Part shown: positions 43,240 through 51,436 of the stretch, piece after piece
How positions within the stretch are numbered: the stretch's first letter is position 1
Layout of the letters: each line of letters starts with the position of its first letter
Origin: Pontibacter mucosus
GTDB lineage: Bacteria; Bacteroidota; Bacteroidia; Cytophagales; Hymenobacteraceae
NCBI RefSeq assembly: GCF_003054055.1
Contig: NZ_QBKI01000006.1
Coordinates: forward strand, 310,001 to 374,000
Direction: 5' to 3'
Length of the DNA stretch: 64,000 nt
The notes under the pieces: model-generated
Told to the model about the DNA's origin: nothing
Databases searched by the model: none
What the model saw: the letters and a program-made list of their open reading frames with translations, nothing else
Position numbers and translations under genes: made by a program

Positions 43240-43611
43240 ATGGAAAACCTGATTCAATATTTAGACGACGCGCTCGTGCCGCTGGATAAAAAGCTGACCG
43301 AGTACCTGAACCTGGAGAAAGATATCCGGCAACTGGAAGTGGACCTGCTCACCAGGAGAGGCCCTGTGGAAGAGGCCGCCAAAAACACGTCTACCACCCT
43401 GAAAGAGGGACCTCACGTTTCTGAAGGCGAGCTACAGGAAATGAGGCAGCGCCTGGAAAAACTAAAGGCCGAAATTGTGGAGATGCTGCCCGAGAAGGAC
43501 AAATTCATAGAGGTGAACCTGGGCTATGGCCCCAGCATGGTGGGCTACTTCACCGCCGATCCTGAAACGCACCAGCCCCTGCCCGAGCCTATTTTGCGGG
43601 TGGTGCATTAA
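43240..43611 (+). CDS. Hypothetical coiled-coil protein
   Basis: A 123-residue soluble protein. Charged heptad-like helices (PLDKKLTEYLNLEKDIRQLE and EGELQEMRQRLEKLKAEIVEM) flank a variable loop, and the last 35 residues (FIEVNLGYGPSMVGYFTADP...) are more globular. I do not recognise the family. It lies between the ALDH and the CNNM-type genes, each about 80-100 bases away. Confidence 0.6.
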   Translation: MENLIQYLDDALVPLDKKLTEYLNLEKDIRQLEVDLLTRRGPVEEAAKNTSTTLKEGPHVSEGELQEMRQRLEKLKAEIVEMLPEKDKFIEVNLGYGPSMVGYFTADPETHQPLPEPILRVVH

Positions 43612-43626
43612 CTTTTCACAAAATTA

Positions 43627-43657
43627 TTGCTCTCGAAAGCTTAATAGGATACTTTCG
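43627..43657 (+). promoter_or_regulatory. Candidate promoter TTG-N20-TACTTTCG
   Basis: TTG at 43627 and TACTTTCG at 43650-43657 resemble the Bacteroidota TTG / TAnnTTTG promoter with normal spacing; the -7 box starts 43 bases before the ATG at 43693. The -7 box overlaps the ATACTT hexamer. Confidence 0.5.
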
Positions 43658-43692
43658 CGCAACACTGCATTTGTCAACCTTCGCATCACCAC

Positions 43693-44742
43693 ATGGGATT
43701 ACTTCTCTTATACCTGGCCATTTCGCTGTTTTTCTCATTTCTCTGCTCCCTGCTAGAGGCCTCCCTGCTCAGCGTAACGCCCTCGCATGTAGCCATCGTG
43801 AGCAAAGAGAACCCATCCCTCGGCAAAGACCTGAAGCACTTTAAAGACAACATCGACAGGCCGCTGGCAGCCATACTTACCCTGAATACTTTTGCGCATA
43901 CCATCGGGGCAGCAGGCGTGGGCGCGCAGGCGCAGCGGCTCTGGGGCGAGGAGTACCTGACGATCGTATCCGTCGTGTTAACTATCGTCATCCTGATTCT
44001 GACCGAGATCATCCCGAAAACACTGGGAGCCAACTACTGGAAACAGCTGATTCCTTTCACGGTGCGCACCCTTAAGATCTTGATTTACTCCCCGCTTTAC
44101 CCGATTATCATCCTGTCGCAGGTGATAACCAAGCGCCTGAAGACGGACAAGGATCGGAGTGTGCTGAGCCGTGCTGACTTTACGGCCATGGCAGAGCTGG
44201 GCATTAAGGAGGGGATATTCAAGCACAGCGAATCGCAGGTGATCCAGAACATCCTGCGTTTCAACAACATCCTGGTGCGGCACATCATGACTCCCCGCAC
44301 CGTTATCGTAAGCGCCCAAGAAGATATGACGATGACAGACTTTTTCCGCGACTTCCCGGACCTGCGTTTCTCCCGTATCCCCGTTTATACTTCCACTCTG
44401 GACGATATTCAGGGATACATCCTCAAAAACGAGGTGCTCCACAAGATCATCGCCAACCAGGGCAACCAGCCGCTTAAATCGGTGCTGCGCAGGATACTGG
44501 TGGTGCCCGAGCACATGGCCATCCCCACGCTGTTCAGCAAGCTGCAGGAGCAGCAGGAGCATATTGCGCTGGTGGTAGACGAGTACGGGGGCACCGCCGG
44601 CCTGGTAAGTATGGAAGACATCATCGAGACCCTGCTGGGCATGGAGATTATAGACGAGCTGGACCAGGTGGCCGACCTGCAGGAGTGGGCCCGGGAAAAC
44701 TGGGAAAAGCGGGCGCGCCGCCTGGGCCATAACCCCGGGTAG
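43693..44742 (+). CDS. CNNM/hemolysin-C family protein (DUF21 plus CBS pair)
   Basis: A 349-residue membrane protein. The DUF21 domain (about 1-185) has three to four membrane helices with the conserved LNTFAHTIGAAGVG and ILTEIIPKTLGANYW. Two CBS domains (about 200-330) include MTPRTVIVSA and LVVDEYGGTAGLVSMEDIIETLLG. The C-terminal CorC/HlyC domain found in many relatives is missing. Members are linked to Mg2+ or Co2+ extrusion. The gene is monocistronic with a promoter-like sequence just upstream. Confidence 0.88.
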   Translation: MGLLLLYLAISLFFSFLCSLLEASLLSVTPSHVAIVSKENPSLGKDLKHFKDNIDRPLAAILTLNTFAHTIGAAGVGAQAQRLWGEEYLTIVSVVLTIVILILTEIIPKTLGANYWKQLIPFTVRTLKILIYSPLYPIIILSQVITKRLKTDKDRSVLSRADFTAMAELGIKEGIFKHSESQVIQNILRFNNILVRHIMTPRTVIVSAQEDMTMTDFFRDFPDLRFSRIPVYTSTLDDIQGYILKNEVLHKIIANQGNQPLKSVLRRILVVPEHMAIPTLFSKLQEQQEHIALVVDEYGGTAGLVSMEDIIETLLGMEIIDELDQVADLQEWARENWEKRARRLGHNPG

Positions 44743-44862
44743 CAGGCGCTAACGTATACTTTGCGCTGCGGAGGCTAATGCACCAGTCTCCGCAGTTTTC
44801 AGCTTCCAGACAAAAGGTTAAAAATATATCCCGAATTCCTATTTGTGCTTTTGTAGAAGTGT

Positions 44863-44898
44863 AAACCCACCCCTTCCCCTCCGAGGAGGAGAGTTCCT
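44863..44898. repeat. Dispersed GC-rich hairpin of the CCCACCCC/CCTCC...GGAGG type
   Basis: AAACCCACCCCTTCCCCTCC is followed by GAGGAGGAGAGTT. It is related to the start of element B at 36333 and to 57752-57787 (reverse orientation), all members of a family of short CCCCTCC/GGAGGGG hairpins. Confidence 0.5.
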
Positions 44899-44985
44899 GT
44901 GACTGTAATCTCATTGGTGGGTAAATCGCAGCTCAAGTTCTACTGTTACCTCAGCCAGAACTACCGCATCTGCCCCGGGCGCTAC

Positions 44986-45423
44986 TTACACGCCGATATC
45001 TTCATTCCAAACCTCCGGCTTTTCGGCGATGAAACGTTGCATCAGCGCCGCGCAGTCCGCATCATCCACCACCTCTACCGCCACGCCCCTGGACCGAAGT
45101 AAATCTTCCTCGCCTTTAAAGGTGCGGTTCTCGCCAATGACTACCTTGGGTATGCCGTACAGCAGGATGGTGCCCGAGCACATGGGGCAGGGTGACAAGG
45201 TGGTATAGAGCACACACTCGCGGTACACGGAGGCCGGCAGCCGACCGGCGTTTTCCAGCGCATCCATCTCGCCGTGCAGCACCACGCTGCCCTGCTGCAC
45301 CCGCTTGTTATGCCCCCGGCCAATGATGTTGCCCTGGTGCACCAACACCGATCCAATGGGGATGCCCCCTTCTTCATAACCCTTTCTGGCCTCCTCCAGG
45401 GCTGCCTGTAAATACTGATCCAT
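44986..45423 (-). CDS. Cytosine deaminase of the small zinc (yeast FCY1-like) type
   Basis: A 145-residue deaminase. Zinc ligands His50, Cys79 and Cys82 and the proton-shuttle Glu52 appear as HGEMDALENAG and LSPCPMC. The flanking sequence IPIGSVL, GRGHNKR, YTTLSPC, LYGIPKVVIGEN and the C-terminal tail (EVWNEDIGV) resemble yeast cytosine deaminase much more closely than TadA or bacterial CodA. The expected reaction is cytosine to uracil (pyrimidine salvage). The gene is alone on the minus strand between rightward genes. Substrate assignment rests on the C-terminal lid similarity; guanine deaminase-like activity cannot be excluded. Confidence 0.82.
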   Translation of the reverse strand: MDQYLQAALEEARKGYEEGGIPIGSVLVHQGNIIGRGHNKRVQQGSVVLHGEMDALENAGRLPASVYRECVLYTTLSPCPMCSGTILLYGIPKVVIGENRTFKGEEDLLRSRGVAVEVVDDADCAALMQRFIAEKPEVWNEDIGV

Positions 45424-45546
45424 AGTTTATATTTTAAGGGAAGCAGCATTGCCTGCCCGGTTAATTTATACTTACAATGAGGTAAAAGAAAGCACAGGCG
45501 CGGCCTAACTTAAATAGTGCCTGCCTGTTGAGAAAGTATAAGTACG

Positions 45547-45554
45547 TACTTTTG
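45547..45554 (+). promoter_or_regulatory. Candidate -7 box TACTTTTG before the SDR gene
   Basis: TACTTTTG fits TAnnTTTG and lies 18 bases before the ATG at 45572; an AAGTATA copy is just upstream and a TTG stands 16 bases before the box. Confidence 0.45.
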
Positions 45555-45571
45555 CCTTTTTGAGCCATACG

Positions 45572-47050
45572 ATGAAAATACTGCTGACGGGAGCCAATGG
45601 ATACATCGGGAAGCGCCTGCTGCCCCTGCTGGTAGAGCAGCAGCATGAGGTGGTGTGCCTGGTGCGCGACCCGCGCCGCTACGAGTTGCCAGATACGCTA
45701 AAGGCCAAGGTAGAGGTGGTACAAGGCGATTTGCTGCAGCCCGATACTTTGGAATATTTACCCAGGGATATTGACGCAGCCTACTACCTGGTACACTCCA
45801 TGGGTTCGGGCGCCGGCGATTTTTCGGTGGCAGAAAGTATGGCCGCCCAGCACTTTGTGGATTACCTGGAGACGACTGCCGCGACGCAACTCATTTACCT
45901 CAGCGGCCTCTCCCACGACCAAAGCCTCTCCAGGCACATGGCTTCGCGGCAGCAGGTAGAGGAGGTGCTCAGCTCGGTACGGGCCAGCCTTACGGTATTG
46001 CGGGCCGCCATCATCATCGGCTCGGGCAGCGCCTCCTTCGAAATCATCCGCGATCTGGTGGAGAAGCTCCCCGTGATGGTCACGCCGAAGTGGCTTAACT
46101 CCCGCTGCCAGCCCATCGCTATTCGCGACGTGCTCTTTTACCTGACCCATACTTTAGGTAATGCAAGCTGTTACGGCAAGAAGCTGGAGATTGGAGGCCC
46201 CGACGTGCTGACCTATAAGCAGATGCTGCACGGCCTGGCCGAGGCACGCCACCTGAACCGCTACATCATCACCCTGCCTGTCCTGACCCCGCGCCTCTCC
46301 TCCTACTGGCTATACTTTATCACCAGCACCAATTATACCCTGGCGCAGCGCCTGGTGGACAGCCTCCGGAACGACGCCGTGGTGAGAGACACAAGTATAG
46401 ACGAGCTGCTCCCGCACCGCTGTCTGCCCTACCAGGAGGCCGTTCGGCTGGCTTACGCTAAAATTGAGCAGAACGAGGTGGTCTCGAGTTGGAAGGATGC
46501 CCTGGTGAGCGGCACCATGCGGCTCAACTACATGGATTTCGTGCAGATACCCCAACACGGTGTGCTCACCGACCGGCAGTACCTCAAATTTGACCGCAAC
46601 CCGGACGAGGTATTGGCCAACATCTGGAGCATTGGCGGGGAGCGTGGCTGGTACAAAACCGACTTTCTGTGGCAACTGCGCGGCCTGCTGGACAAAATTG
46701 TGGGTGGCGTGGGCCTCAGGCGCGGGCGGCGCAGCCCCACGGAGGTACAGGCCGGCGATACCATAGATTTCTGGCGGGTGCTGCTGGCCGATAAGACAAA
46801 CCGCCGCCTGCTGCTTTACGCCGAAATGAAACTGCCGGGCGAGGCCTGGCTGCAGTTCCGGATAGTGGAGGAAAAGGATGGCCATTACCTGGAGCAACTG
46901 GCTGTTTTCAGGCCGGAGGGGCTGCCGGGCCGCCTGTACTGGTACGCTATGCTTCCCTTCCACTTCATCATCTTTGGTGGCATGGCGCGAAATATTGTAG
47001 AGCATACTTCAGCCCTGCCAAAAGCTGCCGTGAATAGAGAATCAGGCTAA
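45572..47050 (+). CDS. NAD(P)-binding SDR-type protein with DUF2867 domain
   Basis: About 492 residues from the ATG at 45572 (MKILLTGANGYIGKRL); an in-frame TTG four codons earlier is less likely. Residues 1-300 form an atypical extended SDR: GANGYIG nucleotide-binding loop, VQGDLLQPDTL, YYLVHSMGSG, and a quinone-reductase-like core. Residues about 310-485 are DUF2867 (RGWYKTDFLWQLRGLLDKIVGG, GDTIDFWRVL, YWYAMLPFHFIIFGGMA). The reaction is unknown; this two-domain arrangement is common in bacteria. The gene is monocistronic. Confidence 0.85.
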   Translation: MKILLTGANGYIGKRLLPLLVEQQHEVVCLVRDPRRYELPDTLKAKVEVVQGDLLQPDTLEYLPRDIDAAYYLVHSMGSGAGDFSVAESMAAQHFVDYLETTAATQLIYLSGLSHDQSLSRHMASRQQVEEVLSSVRASLTVLRAAIIIGSGSASFEIIRDLVEKLPVMVTPKWLNSRCQPIAIRDVLFYLTHTLGNASCYGKKLEIGGPDVLTYKQMLHGLAEARHLNRYIITLPVLTPRLSSYWLYFITSTNYTLAQRLVDSLRNDAVVRDTSIDELLPHRCLPYQEAVRLAYAKIEQNEVVSSWKDALVSGTMRLNYMDFVQIPQHGVLTDRQYLKFDRNPDEVLANIWSIGGERGWYKTDFLWQLRGLLDKIVGGVGLRRGRRSPTEVQAGDTIDFWRVLLADKTNRRLLLYAEMKLPGEAWLQFRIVEEKDGHYLEQLAVFRPEGLPGRLYWYAMLPFHFIIFGGMARNIVEHTSALPKAAVNRESG

Positions 47051-47193
47051 TATGCAAACTATAGCATCTATAGTATAAAACAAAAAGATATGCCCTTAGT
47101 ATACTTCAATATCTTTTGGTAACTATATTTTTGGTGGTAACCATTGTTGTTTTTACTGTTTCCATATTTATTTCCTGCCCTGTAAAATATATT

Positions 47194-47201
47194 TAACTTT
47201 G
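47194..47201 (+). promoter_or_regulatory. Candidate -7 box TAACTTTG before purC
   Basis: Exact match to TAnnTTTG, 24 bases before the ATG at 47226. No good -33 TTG at the usual distance. Confidence 0.4.
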
Positions 47202-47225
47202 CTTGCCTATAACGACACTGATTTA

Positions 47226-48173
47226 ATGGAAGCCATTAAGGAAACCAATTTCAATTTTGCCGGCCAGACCGGCTTTTATAGGGGCAAAGTACGCGACGTT
47301 TATTTCTTCGAAGACAGGCTCGCCCTTATTGCCACCGACCGCATCTCCGCCTTTGATGTGGTGCTGCCCCGTGCTATACCCTACAAGGGGCAGGTGCTTA
47401 ACCAAATTGCCAGCCTGAACCTTAAGGCCACAGCAGATGTTGTGCCGAACTGGGTGCTCAGTACACCTGACCCCAACGTGACAATAGGCTACCACTGCGA
47501 GCCGTTCAAGGTGGAAATGGTGATTCGGGGTTACCTGGCTGGCCATGCCTGGCGCGAGTATAAAGCAGGCAAGCGCACGCTCTGCGGTGTAGCACTGCCC
47601 GAGGGGCTGAAGGAAAACGACAAGCTGCCCGAGCCGATCATCACCCCCACCACAAAAGCCAGCGAAGGTCATGACGAGGATATCTCGCGGGAGGAGATTC
47701 TGGCAAAAGGTATCGTTTCGGAACAAGATTACCTGACCCTGGAACGTTATACCCGAACCCTGTTTGACCGCGGCACCGAGCTGGCAAAGCAGCGCGGCCT
47801 GATTCTGGTGGATACCAAGTATGAGTTTGGCAAGTATAACGGCCAGGTTTACCTCATCGACGAGATCCATACTCCGGACTCTTCGCGCTACTTCTACAGC
47901 GAAGGTTATGCCGAGCGCCAGCAGCAAGGAGAGCCGCAGCGCCAGCTCTCGAAAGAGTTTGTGCGCCAGTGGCTTATCGAGAATGGCTTTCAGGGCAAAG
48001 ATGGCCAGCAGGTGCCCGAAATGACCGACGCCGTAGTGGAAGGCATATCGGAGCGCTATATAGAGCTATTCGAGGTGTTCACAGGGGAAAAGTTCCGGAA
48101 AGAGGCTTACGATTCGGTGTTGGAACGTATTGAGAAGCATATTAATGACAACATTTTTACTACCAAAAATTAA
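47226..48173 (+). CDS. purC: Phosphoribosylaminoimidazole-succinocarboxamide synthase
   Basis: About 315 residues from the ATG at 47226 ([13 protein letters not shown]). The SAICAR synthetase signatures are present: GKVRDVY at the N-terminus, [51 protein letters not shown] and [13 protein letters not shown]. It joins aspartate to CAIR in purine synthesis using ATP. The start is chosen at ATG because upstream in-frame codons lie in the promoter region. It is followed by the STAS gene after 54 bases. Confidence 0.94.
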   Translation: MEAIKETNFNFAGQTGFYRGKVRDVYFFEDRLALIATDRISAFDVVLPRAIPYKGQVLNQIASLNLKATADVVPNWVLSTPDPNVTIGYHCEPFKVEMVIRGYLAGHAWREYKAGKRTLCGVALPEGLKENDKLPEPIITPTTKASEGHDEDISREEILAKGIVSEQDYLTLERYTRTLFDRGTELAKQRGLILVDTKYEFGKYNGQVYLIDEIHTPDSSRYFYSEGYAERQQQGEPQRQLSKEFVRQWLIENGFQGKDGQQVPEMTDAVVEGISERYIELFEVFTGEKFRKEAYDSVLERIEKHINDNIFTTKN

Positions 48174-48227
48174 GTTTGTTAAGTTATATTTTGGTACATT
48201 CGCATTTAAATCCTTTACTGGTTGACC

Positions 48228-48605
48228 ATGAAGTACACGATAGATAAGAAAGAAAACTACACGATTATCACGATTGATGAGAAGAAGTTGGATACTTCAA
48301 TCGCGCCGGACCTGAAGTCTGAATTCGTGAAACTTAATGCTGAAGGAATAAACAACCTGATTCTAGACCTTAACGAGGTTAAATATACAGACTCTTCCGG
48401 GCTTAGCTCTATCCTGATTGCTAACCGCTTGTGCAACTCCTCCAACGGCCTCCTGATCCTGACCGGACTGCAGGACCATGTGATGAAGCTGATCTCCATT
48501 TCTAAGCTGGAGTCGGTGCTGAACATTTTACCAACCGTGGAAGAGGCCATCGACCGCGTGTTTCTGCACGAAATTGAGCAGGACCTGACTAACAAGGAAG
48601 ACTAA
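48228..48605 (+). CDS. STAS-domain anti-sigma factor antagonist-like protein
   Basis: About 125 residues from the ATG at 48228. It is a single STAS domain with the phosphorylatable Ser region TDSSGLSSILIANRL and a C-terminal acidic extension (EQDLTNKED). Proteins of this type bind anti-sigma kinases of the RsbW/SpoIIAB class or act in other partner-switching systems. No kinase or phosphatase partner is encoded nearby. It ends 14 bases before the ribonuclease Z gene, an arrangement that I recall from related Bacteroidota. Confidence 0.85.
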   Translation: MKYTIDKKENYTIITIDEKKLDTSIAPDLKSEFVKLNAEGINNLILDLNEVKYTDSSGLSSILIANRLCNSSNGLLILTGLQDHVMKLISISKLESVLNILPTVEEAIDRVFLHEIEQDLTNKED

Positions 48606-48619
48606 GTAGCAACGCCGTT

Positions 48620-49543
48620 GTGGAATTCGAACTCAGGATTCTGGGAAGTTCGTCGGCCACACCCTCGACAAACAGACACCATACCGCCCAGGTTTTAACC
48701 ATTGGCAATCAGCACCACCTGATTGACTGCGGCGAAGGAACACAAATGCAGCTGATGCTTTACAGGATAAAGCATCAGCGCATTTGTAACATCTATATCA
48801 GCCATCTCCACGGCGATCATTACTTTGGCCTGGCAGGGCTCATCTCCACCATGCACCTCCAGGGTCGCCAAACGCCACTGCACCTTTTTGGCCCTCCCGG
48901 CCTTTCCGAAATTCTCAGCCTACAGTTTAAGTATTCCGGCACCAACCTTAACTTTAAGCTTGTTTTCCACGAGCTGGATACCACTGTTTACAAAAAGATT
49001 TTTGAGGATAAAAGTGTCACGGTGCATACCATTCCGATGGAGCACCGCGTGCCATGCTGTGGTTTCCTGTTCCGCGAGAAGCCAAAGCCGCGCCCGCTCA
49101 TCAAAGAGAAACTGCCGGACTTTCTGCGCCCGCCGCAACTGGTGCGCCTCAAGTGGGGCGAGGATATCAGGGACGAGGCAGGCAACCTGCTGGTGCGCAA
49201 CACGGACGTAACATTGGCGCCCAAGCGCAGCCGCAGCTACGCCTACTGCTCCGACAGCCGCTACAAGCCCGCGCTGCTCCCCTACCTGCAGCACGTTGAC
49301 CTGCTCTACCACGAGGCCACCTTCACCCACGACCTGCACGAACGTGCCGCCTATACCTTTCATAGCACCGCCCGCCAGGCTGCCGAACTGGCTGCCGCCG
49401 CCCAGGTGCGCCAGCTTATCATTGGACACTTTTCGGTGCGCTACAAAGACCTGAGCCCGCTGCTGGAAGAGGCCCGGGAGGTGTTTCCGGCAACGGAGCT
49501 GGCAACAGAGGGAAGTATCTTCAGTGTGATGGAGCGGGACTAA
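48620..49543 (+). CDS. rnz: Ribonuclease Z (tRNA 3'-end endonuclease)
   Basis: A 307-residue beta-lactamase-fold nuclease from a GTG start (48620); no ATG is found earlier in frame. The metal site HLHGDH begins at His62; other markers are SSATPSTNRHHTAQ and DCGEGTQMQ at the N-terminus, the exosite-like insertion around 150-200, YCSDSR, LYHEATFTHD and LIIGHFSVRYKD. It removes the 3' trailer of tRNA precursors. It is likely in one transcript with the STAS gene. Confidence 0.92.
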   Translation: MEFELRILGSSSATPSTNRHHTAQVLTIGNQHHLIDCGEGTQMQLMLYRIKHQRICNIYISHLHGDHYFGLAGLISTMHLQGRQTPLHLFGPPGLSEILSLQFKYSGTNLNFKLVFHELDTTVYKKIFEDKSVTVHTIPMEHRVPCCGFLFREKPKPRPLIKEKLPDFLRPPQLVRLKWGEDIRDEAGNLLVRNTDVTLAPKRSRSYAYCSDSRYKPALLPYLQHVDLLYHEATFTHDLHERAAYTFHSTARQAAELAAAAQVRQLIIGHFSVRYKDLSPLLEEAREVFPATELATEGSIFSVMERD

Positions 49544-49739
49544 GATTGGTAGGATTAGTGGATTTCAGGATGCTTGCCTGAGTATGGGTTTGCAGTAAAT
49601 CTGATTGAGATTAAGGTTTAGGTCTCTGTCTTATGCAAGCAGGTCACGAACTGCCCGCGTGAAGAGTGTGAATAAGGAATTTATACTTTAGCAACAGAAA
49701 GAGTTTTCTCCCTTGTGCCGCTTCCGGTTTGAATGAGCC

Positions 49740-49811
49740 ATACTTATACTTATACTTATACTTATACTTATACTTATACTTATACTTATACTTATACTTA
49801 TACTTATACTT
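49740..49811. repeat. Perfect tandem array of 12 ATACTT hexamers
   Basis: Twelve uninterrupted copies of ATACTT (72 bases), ending 49 bases before the ATG of the queuosine precursor transporter. Because the unit is six bases, the array is an open frame in several frames: Tyr-Leu repeats on the plus strand run in frame into the transporter gene, and Tyr-Lys repeats are read on the minus strand. The unit is the same hexamer that is scattered over the whole window. The rest of the 318-base gap has no gene. Confidence 0.97.
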
Positions 49812-49860
49812 CCGCCAGCTTAACGTGCAAAGCAGAACATCCTCTAAATCCTTAAATCCC

Positions 49861-50640
49861 ATGAATCCTAGTCATAAGCGCAACAACCTTTTTCTGGTGC
49901 TGAGCGGCATCTTCGTCGCAAACGCCTTGCTGGCAGAGCTGATCGGGGTGAAGATTTTCTCAGGCGAGGCGCTGCTGGGGCTGCCGGGAGCGCAGATTCC
50001 TATTGGCGGCGAAAGGCTGGACTTTAACCTCACAACAGGCGTCATCATCTGGCCCATTGTGTTTGTCACCACCGACATCATTAACGAATACTTCGGCAAG
50101 GAGGGCGTCAAGAAGGTAAGTGTGCTTACCGTTATACTTATACTGTATGCGTTTCTGGTGATATGGGTTGTCACGGGGCTGCCGCCCGCGCAGTTCTGGC
50201 TGGAGGTGAACAGCACCGATGACATGGGCAGGCCCTTCGACATTAACTATGCCTACAACAGCGTGTACCGCCAGGGACTGGGCATTATCCTTGGCTCTGT
50301 GGCCGCCTTCCTGATATCGCAGTTCCTCGATGCCTCCGTGTTTCACTGGCTCCGCCGCTTTACGGGCAGCCGCAAAATCTGGCTCCGCGCCACCGGCTCC
50401 ACCCTCGTCTCCCAGATCATCGACTCGCTGGTGGTGCTGTTTGTGGCCTTTTTCGTGTTCGGCAACTGGAGCATGAAGCAGGTGTTGTCGGTGGCGGCCA
50501 TTAACTACATGTACAAGTTTGGCGTGGCCATTCTGCTTACCCCCCTCCTCTACCTGGCCCATTACCTGATAGACGGTTACCTGGGGCACCGACAGGCGGA
50601 AGCGCAAATAGAGGAAGCTGCGTTGGAGAGCCAGAACTAA
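49861..50640 (+). CDS. yhhQ: Queuosine precursor transporter (YhhQ/QPTR family)
   Basis: About 259 residues from the ATG at 49861 (MNPSHKRNNLFLVLSGIF). Six or more membrane helices; conserved marks are ANALLAELIGVKIF, WPIVFVTTDIINEYFGKEGVKK, SQFLDASVFHWLRR and LRATGSTLVSQIIDSLVVLFVAFF. The family imports 7-cyano-7-deazaguanine or related queuosine precursors. The same frame stays open upstream through the (ATACTT)12 array, but the array product is a Tyr-Leu repeat and not a credible N-terminus. Array length changes could alter spacing of promoter or leader elements. Confidence 0.9.
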   Translation: MNPSHKRNNLFLVLSGIFVANALLAELIGVKIFSGEALLGLPGAQIPIGGERLDFNLTTGVIIWPIVFVTTDIINEYFGKEGVKKVSVLTVILILYAFLVIWVVTGLPPAQFWLEVNSTDDMGRPFDINYAYNSVYRQGLGIILGSVAAFLISQFLDASVFHWLRRFTGSRKIWLRATGSTLVSQIIDSLVVLFVAFFVFGNWSMKQVLSVAAINYMYKFGVAILLTPLLYLAHYLIDGYLGHRQAEAQIEEAALESQN

Positions 50641-50730
50641 GATTTATATGATGGAAGGATGGGTAGGATTCTGCCTCGCAACGGCACACCTCGGCCTGTC
50701 CAATCTAGCCCTGAAGTCTTCTTGTTTCAG

Positions 50731-50769
50731 AAAAAATCCCGTAATCTCCCAATCCTAAAAATCTTAGTT
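50731..50769. repeat. AATCCT/AATCTT degenerate direct repeats, left flank of GxxExxY gene
   Basis: AAAAATCCC, GTAATCTCCC, AATCCTAAAA and ATCTTAG follow one another with about 10-base spacing. The same type of sequence flanks the other side of the gene at 51223. Confidence 0.45.
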
Positions 50770-51150
50770 CTGGTTTACCGGGTGTTTGGTGTTATACGGT
50801 CTTTTGAACTCCAGGCTTTTTGCTCCAAAGTTTATCAATAGGCCGATTGGCAGGTTGTAAGCTTCCAGGTAATTAATAGCCTGCGCTAAATGCGTATCAT
50901 CCATACGTGCTACGGCTTTTAGTTCTACCATCACAGTGCTTTCTACAAAGAAGTCTACTCTTCGGGTGCCTATTTCTATCTCTTCGTAGTATATAGGCAT
51001 CTCCATTTCCTGAACAAAATGAAGGCCTTGCTTTTTCATTTCTATCGCCATAGCCCGCTGGTAAATTGCTTCCCTAAACCCGTTGCCAAGTGTCCGGTGC
51101 ACTTTCATGGCGCACCCTATAACTTTATGCGTCAACTCTTTAAACTCCAT
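50764..51150 (-). CDS. GxxExxY family protein
   Basis: About 128 residues from the ATG at 51150 (MEFKELTHKVIG); further in-frame starts up to 51180 are possible. The family signature is GNGFREAIY (Gly-x2-Glu-x2-Tyr), preceded by CAMKVHRTLG and followed by YYEEIEIGTRRVDFFV and VMVELKAV, a PD-(D/E)xK nuclease-like Asp...Glu-x-Lys pattern. The function is unknown. The gene points against its neighbours and is flanked by degenerate AATCCT repeats on both sides, so it looks like an inserted unit. Confidence 0.85.
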   Translation of the reverse strand: MEFKELTHKVIGCAMKVHRTLGNGFREAIYQRAMAIEMKKQGLHFVQEMEMPIYYEEIEIGTRRVDFFVESTVMVELKAVARMDDTHLAQAINYLEAYNLPIGLLINFGAKSLEFKRPYNTKHPVNQN

Positions 51151-51222
51151 AGCCAGCATACAACTGGTCTGGAAAAACATTCATTCTTTGCTAAATTTGT
51201 AGGTCCGGATATCAATACCTCG

Positions 51223-51262
51223 CCTAATCAATCCTACAATCTTTGAATCTCAAGAATCTTGG
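51223..51262. repeat. AATCCT/AATCTT degenerate direct repeats, right flank of GxxExxY gene
   Basis: AATCAATCCTACAATC, then TTTGAATCTC and AAGAATCTT, in the same orientation as the left flank at 50731. Confidence 0.45.
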
Positions 51263-51436
51263 CCTATCTTTGCAGTCTTGCAAAATAGAAAATGCCTGCA
51301 CATTTAGCACATACTCAGATTTTCATTACAGGCTACGAGCTGCACGACTTGTAGTAGCTCACCCATCTTCTATTGGGGCTATAATGCCCTTCCTTTTTAT
51401 TTTTGGTTGATTGATTTTTACACGGGAGGGACAATT

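Noticed and set aside
49740..49811. CRISPR-like array
   Set aside because: The repeat is a contiguous 6-base tandem without spacers, and no cas genes are present.
49729..49860. N-terminal Tyr-Leu extension of the queuosine transporter
   Set aside because: It is the translation of the hexamer array; the family N-terminus starts at the ATG at 49861.
49644..49862. Minus-strand Lys-Tyr repeat protein
   Set aside because: Arises only from the same hexamer array; no protein-like sequence around it.
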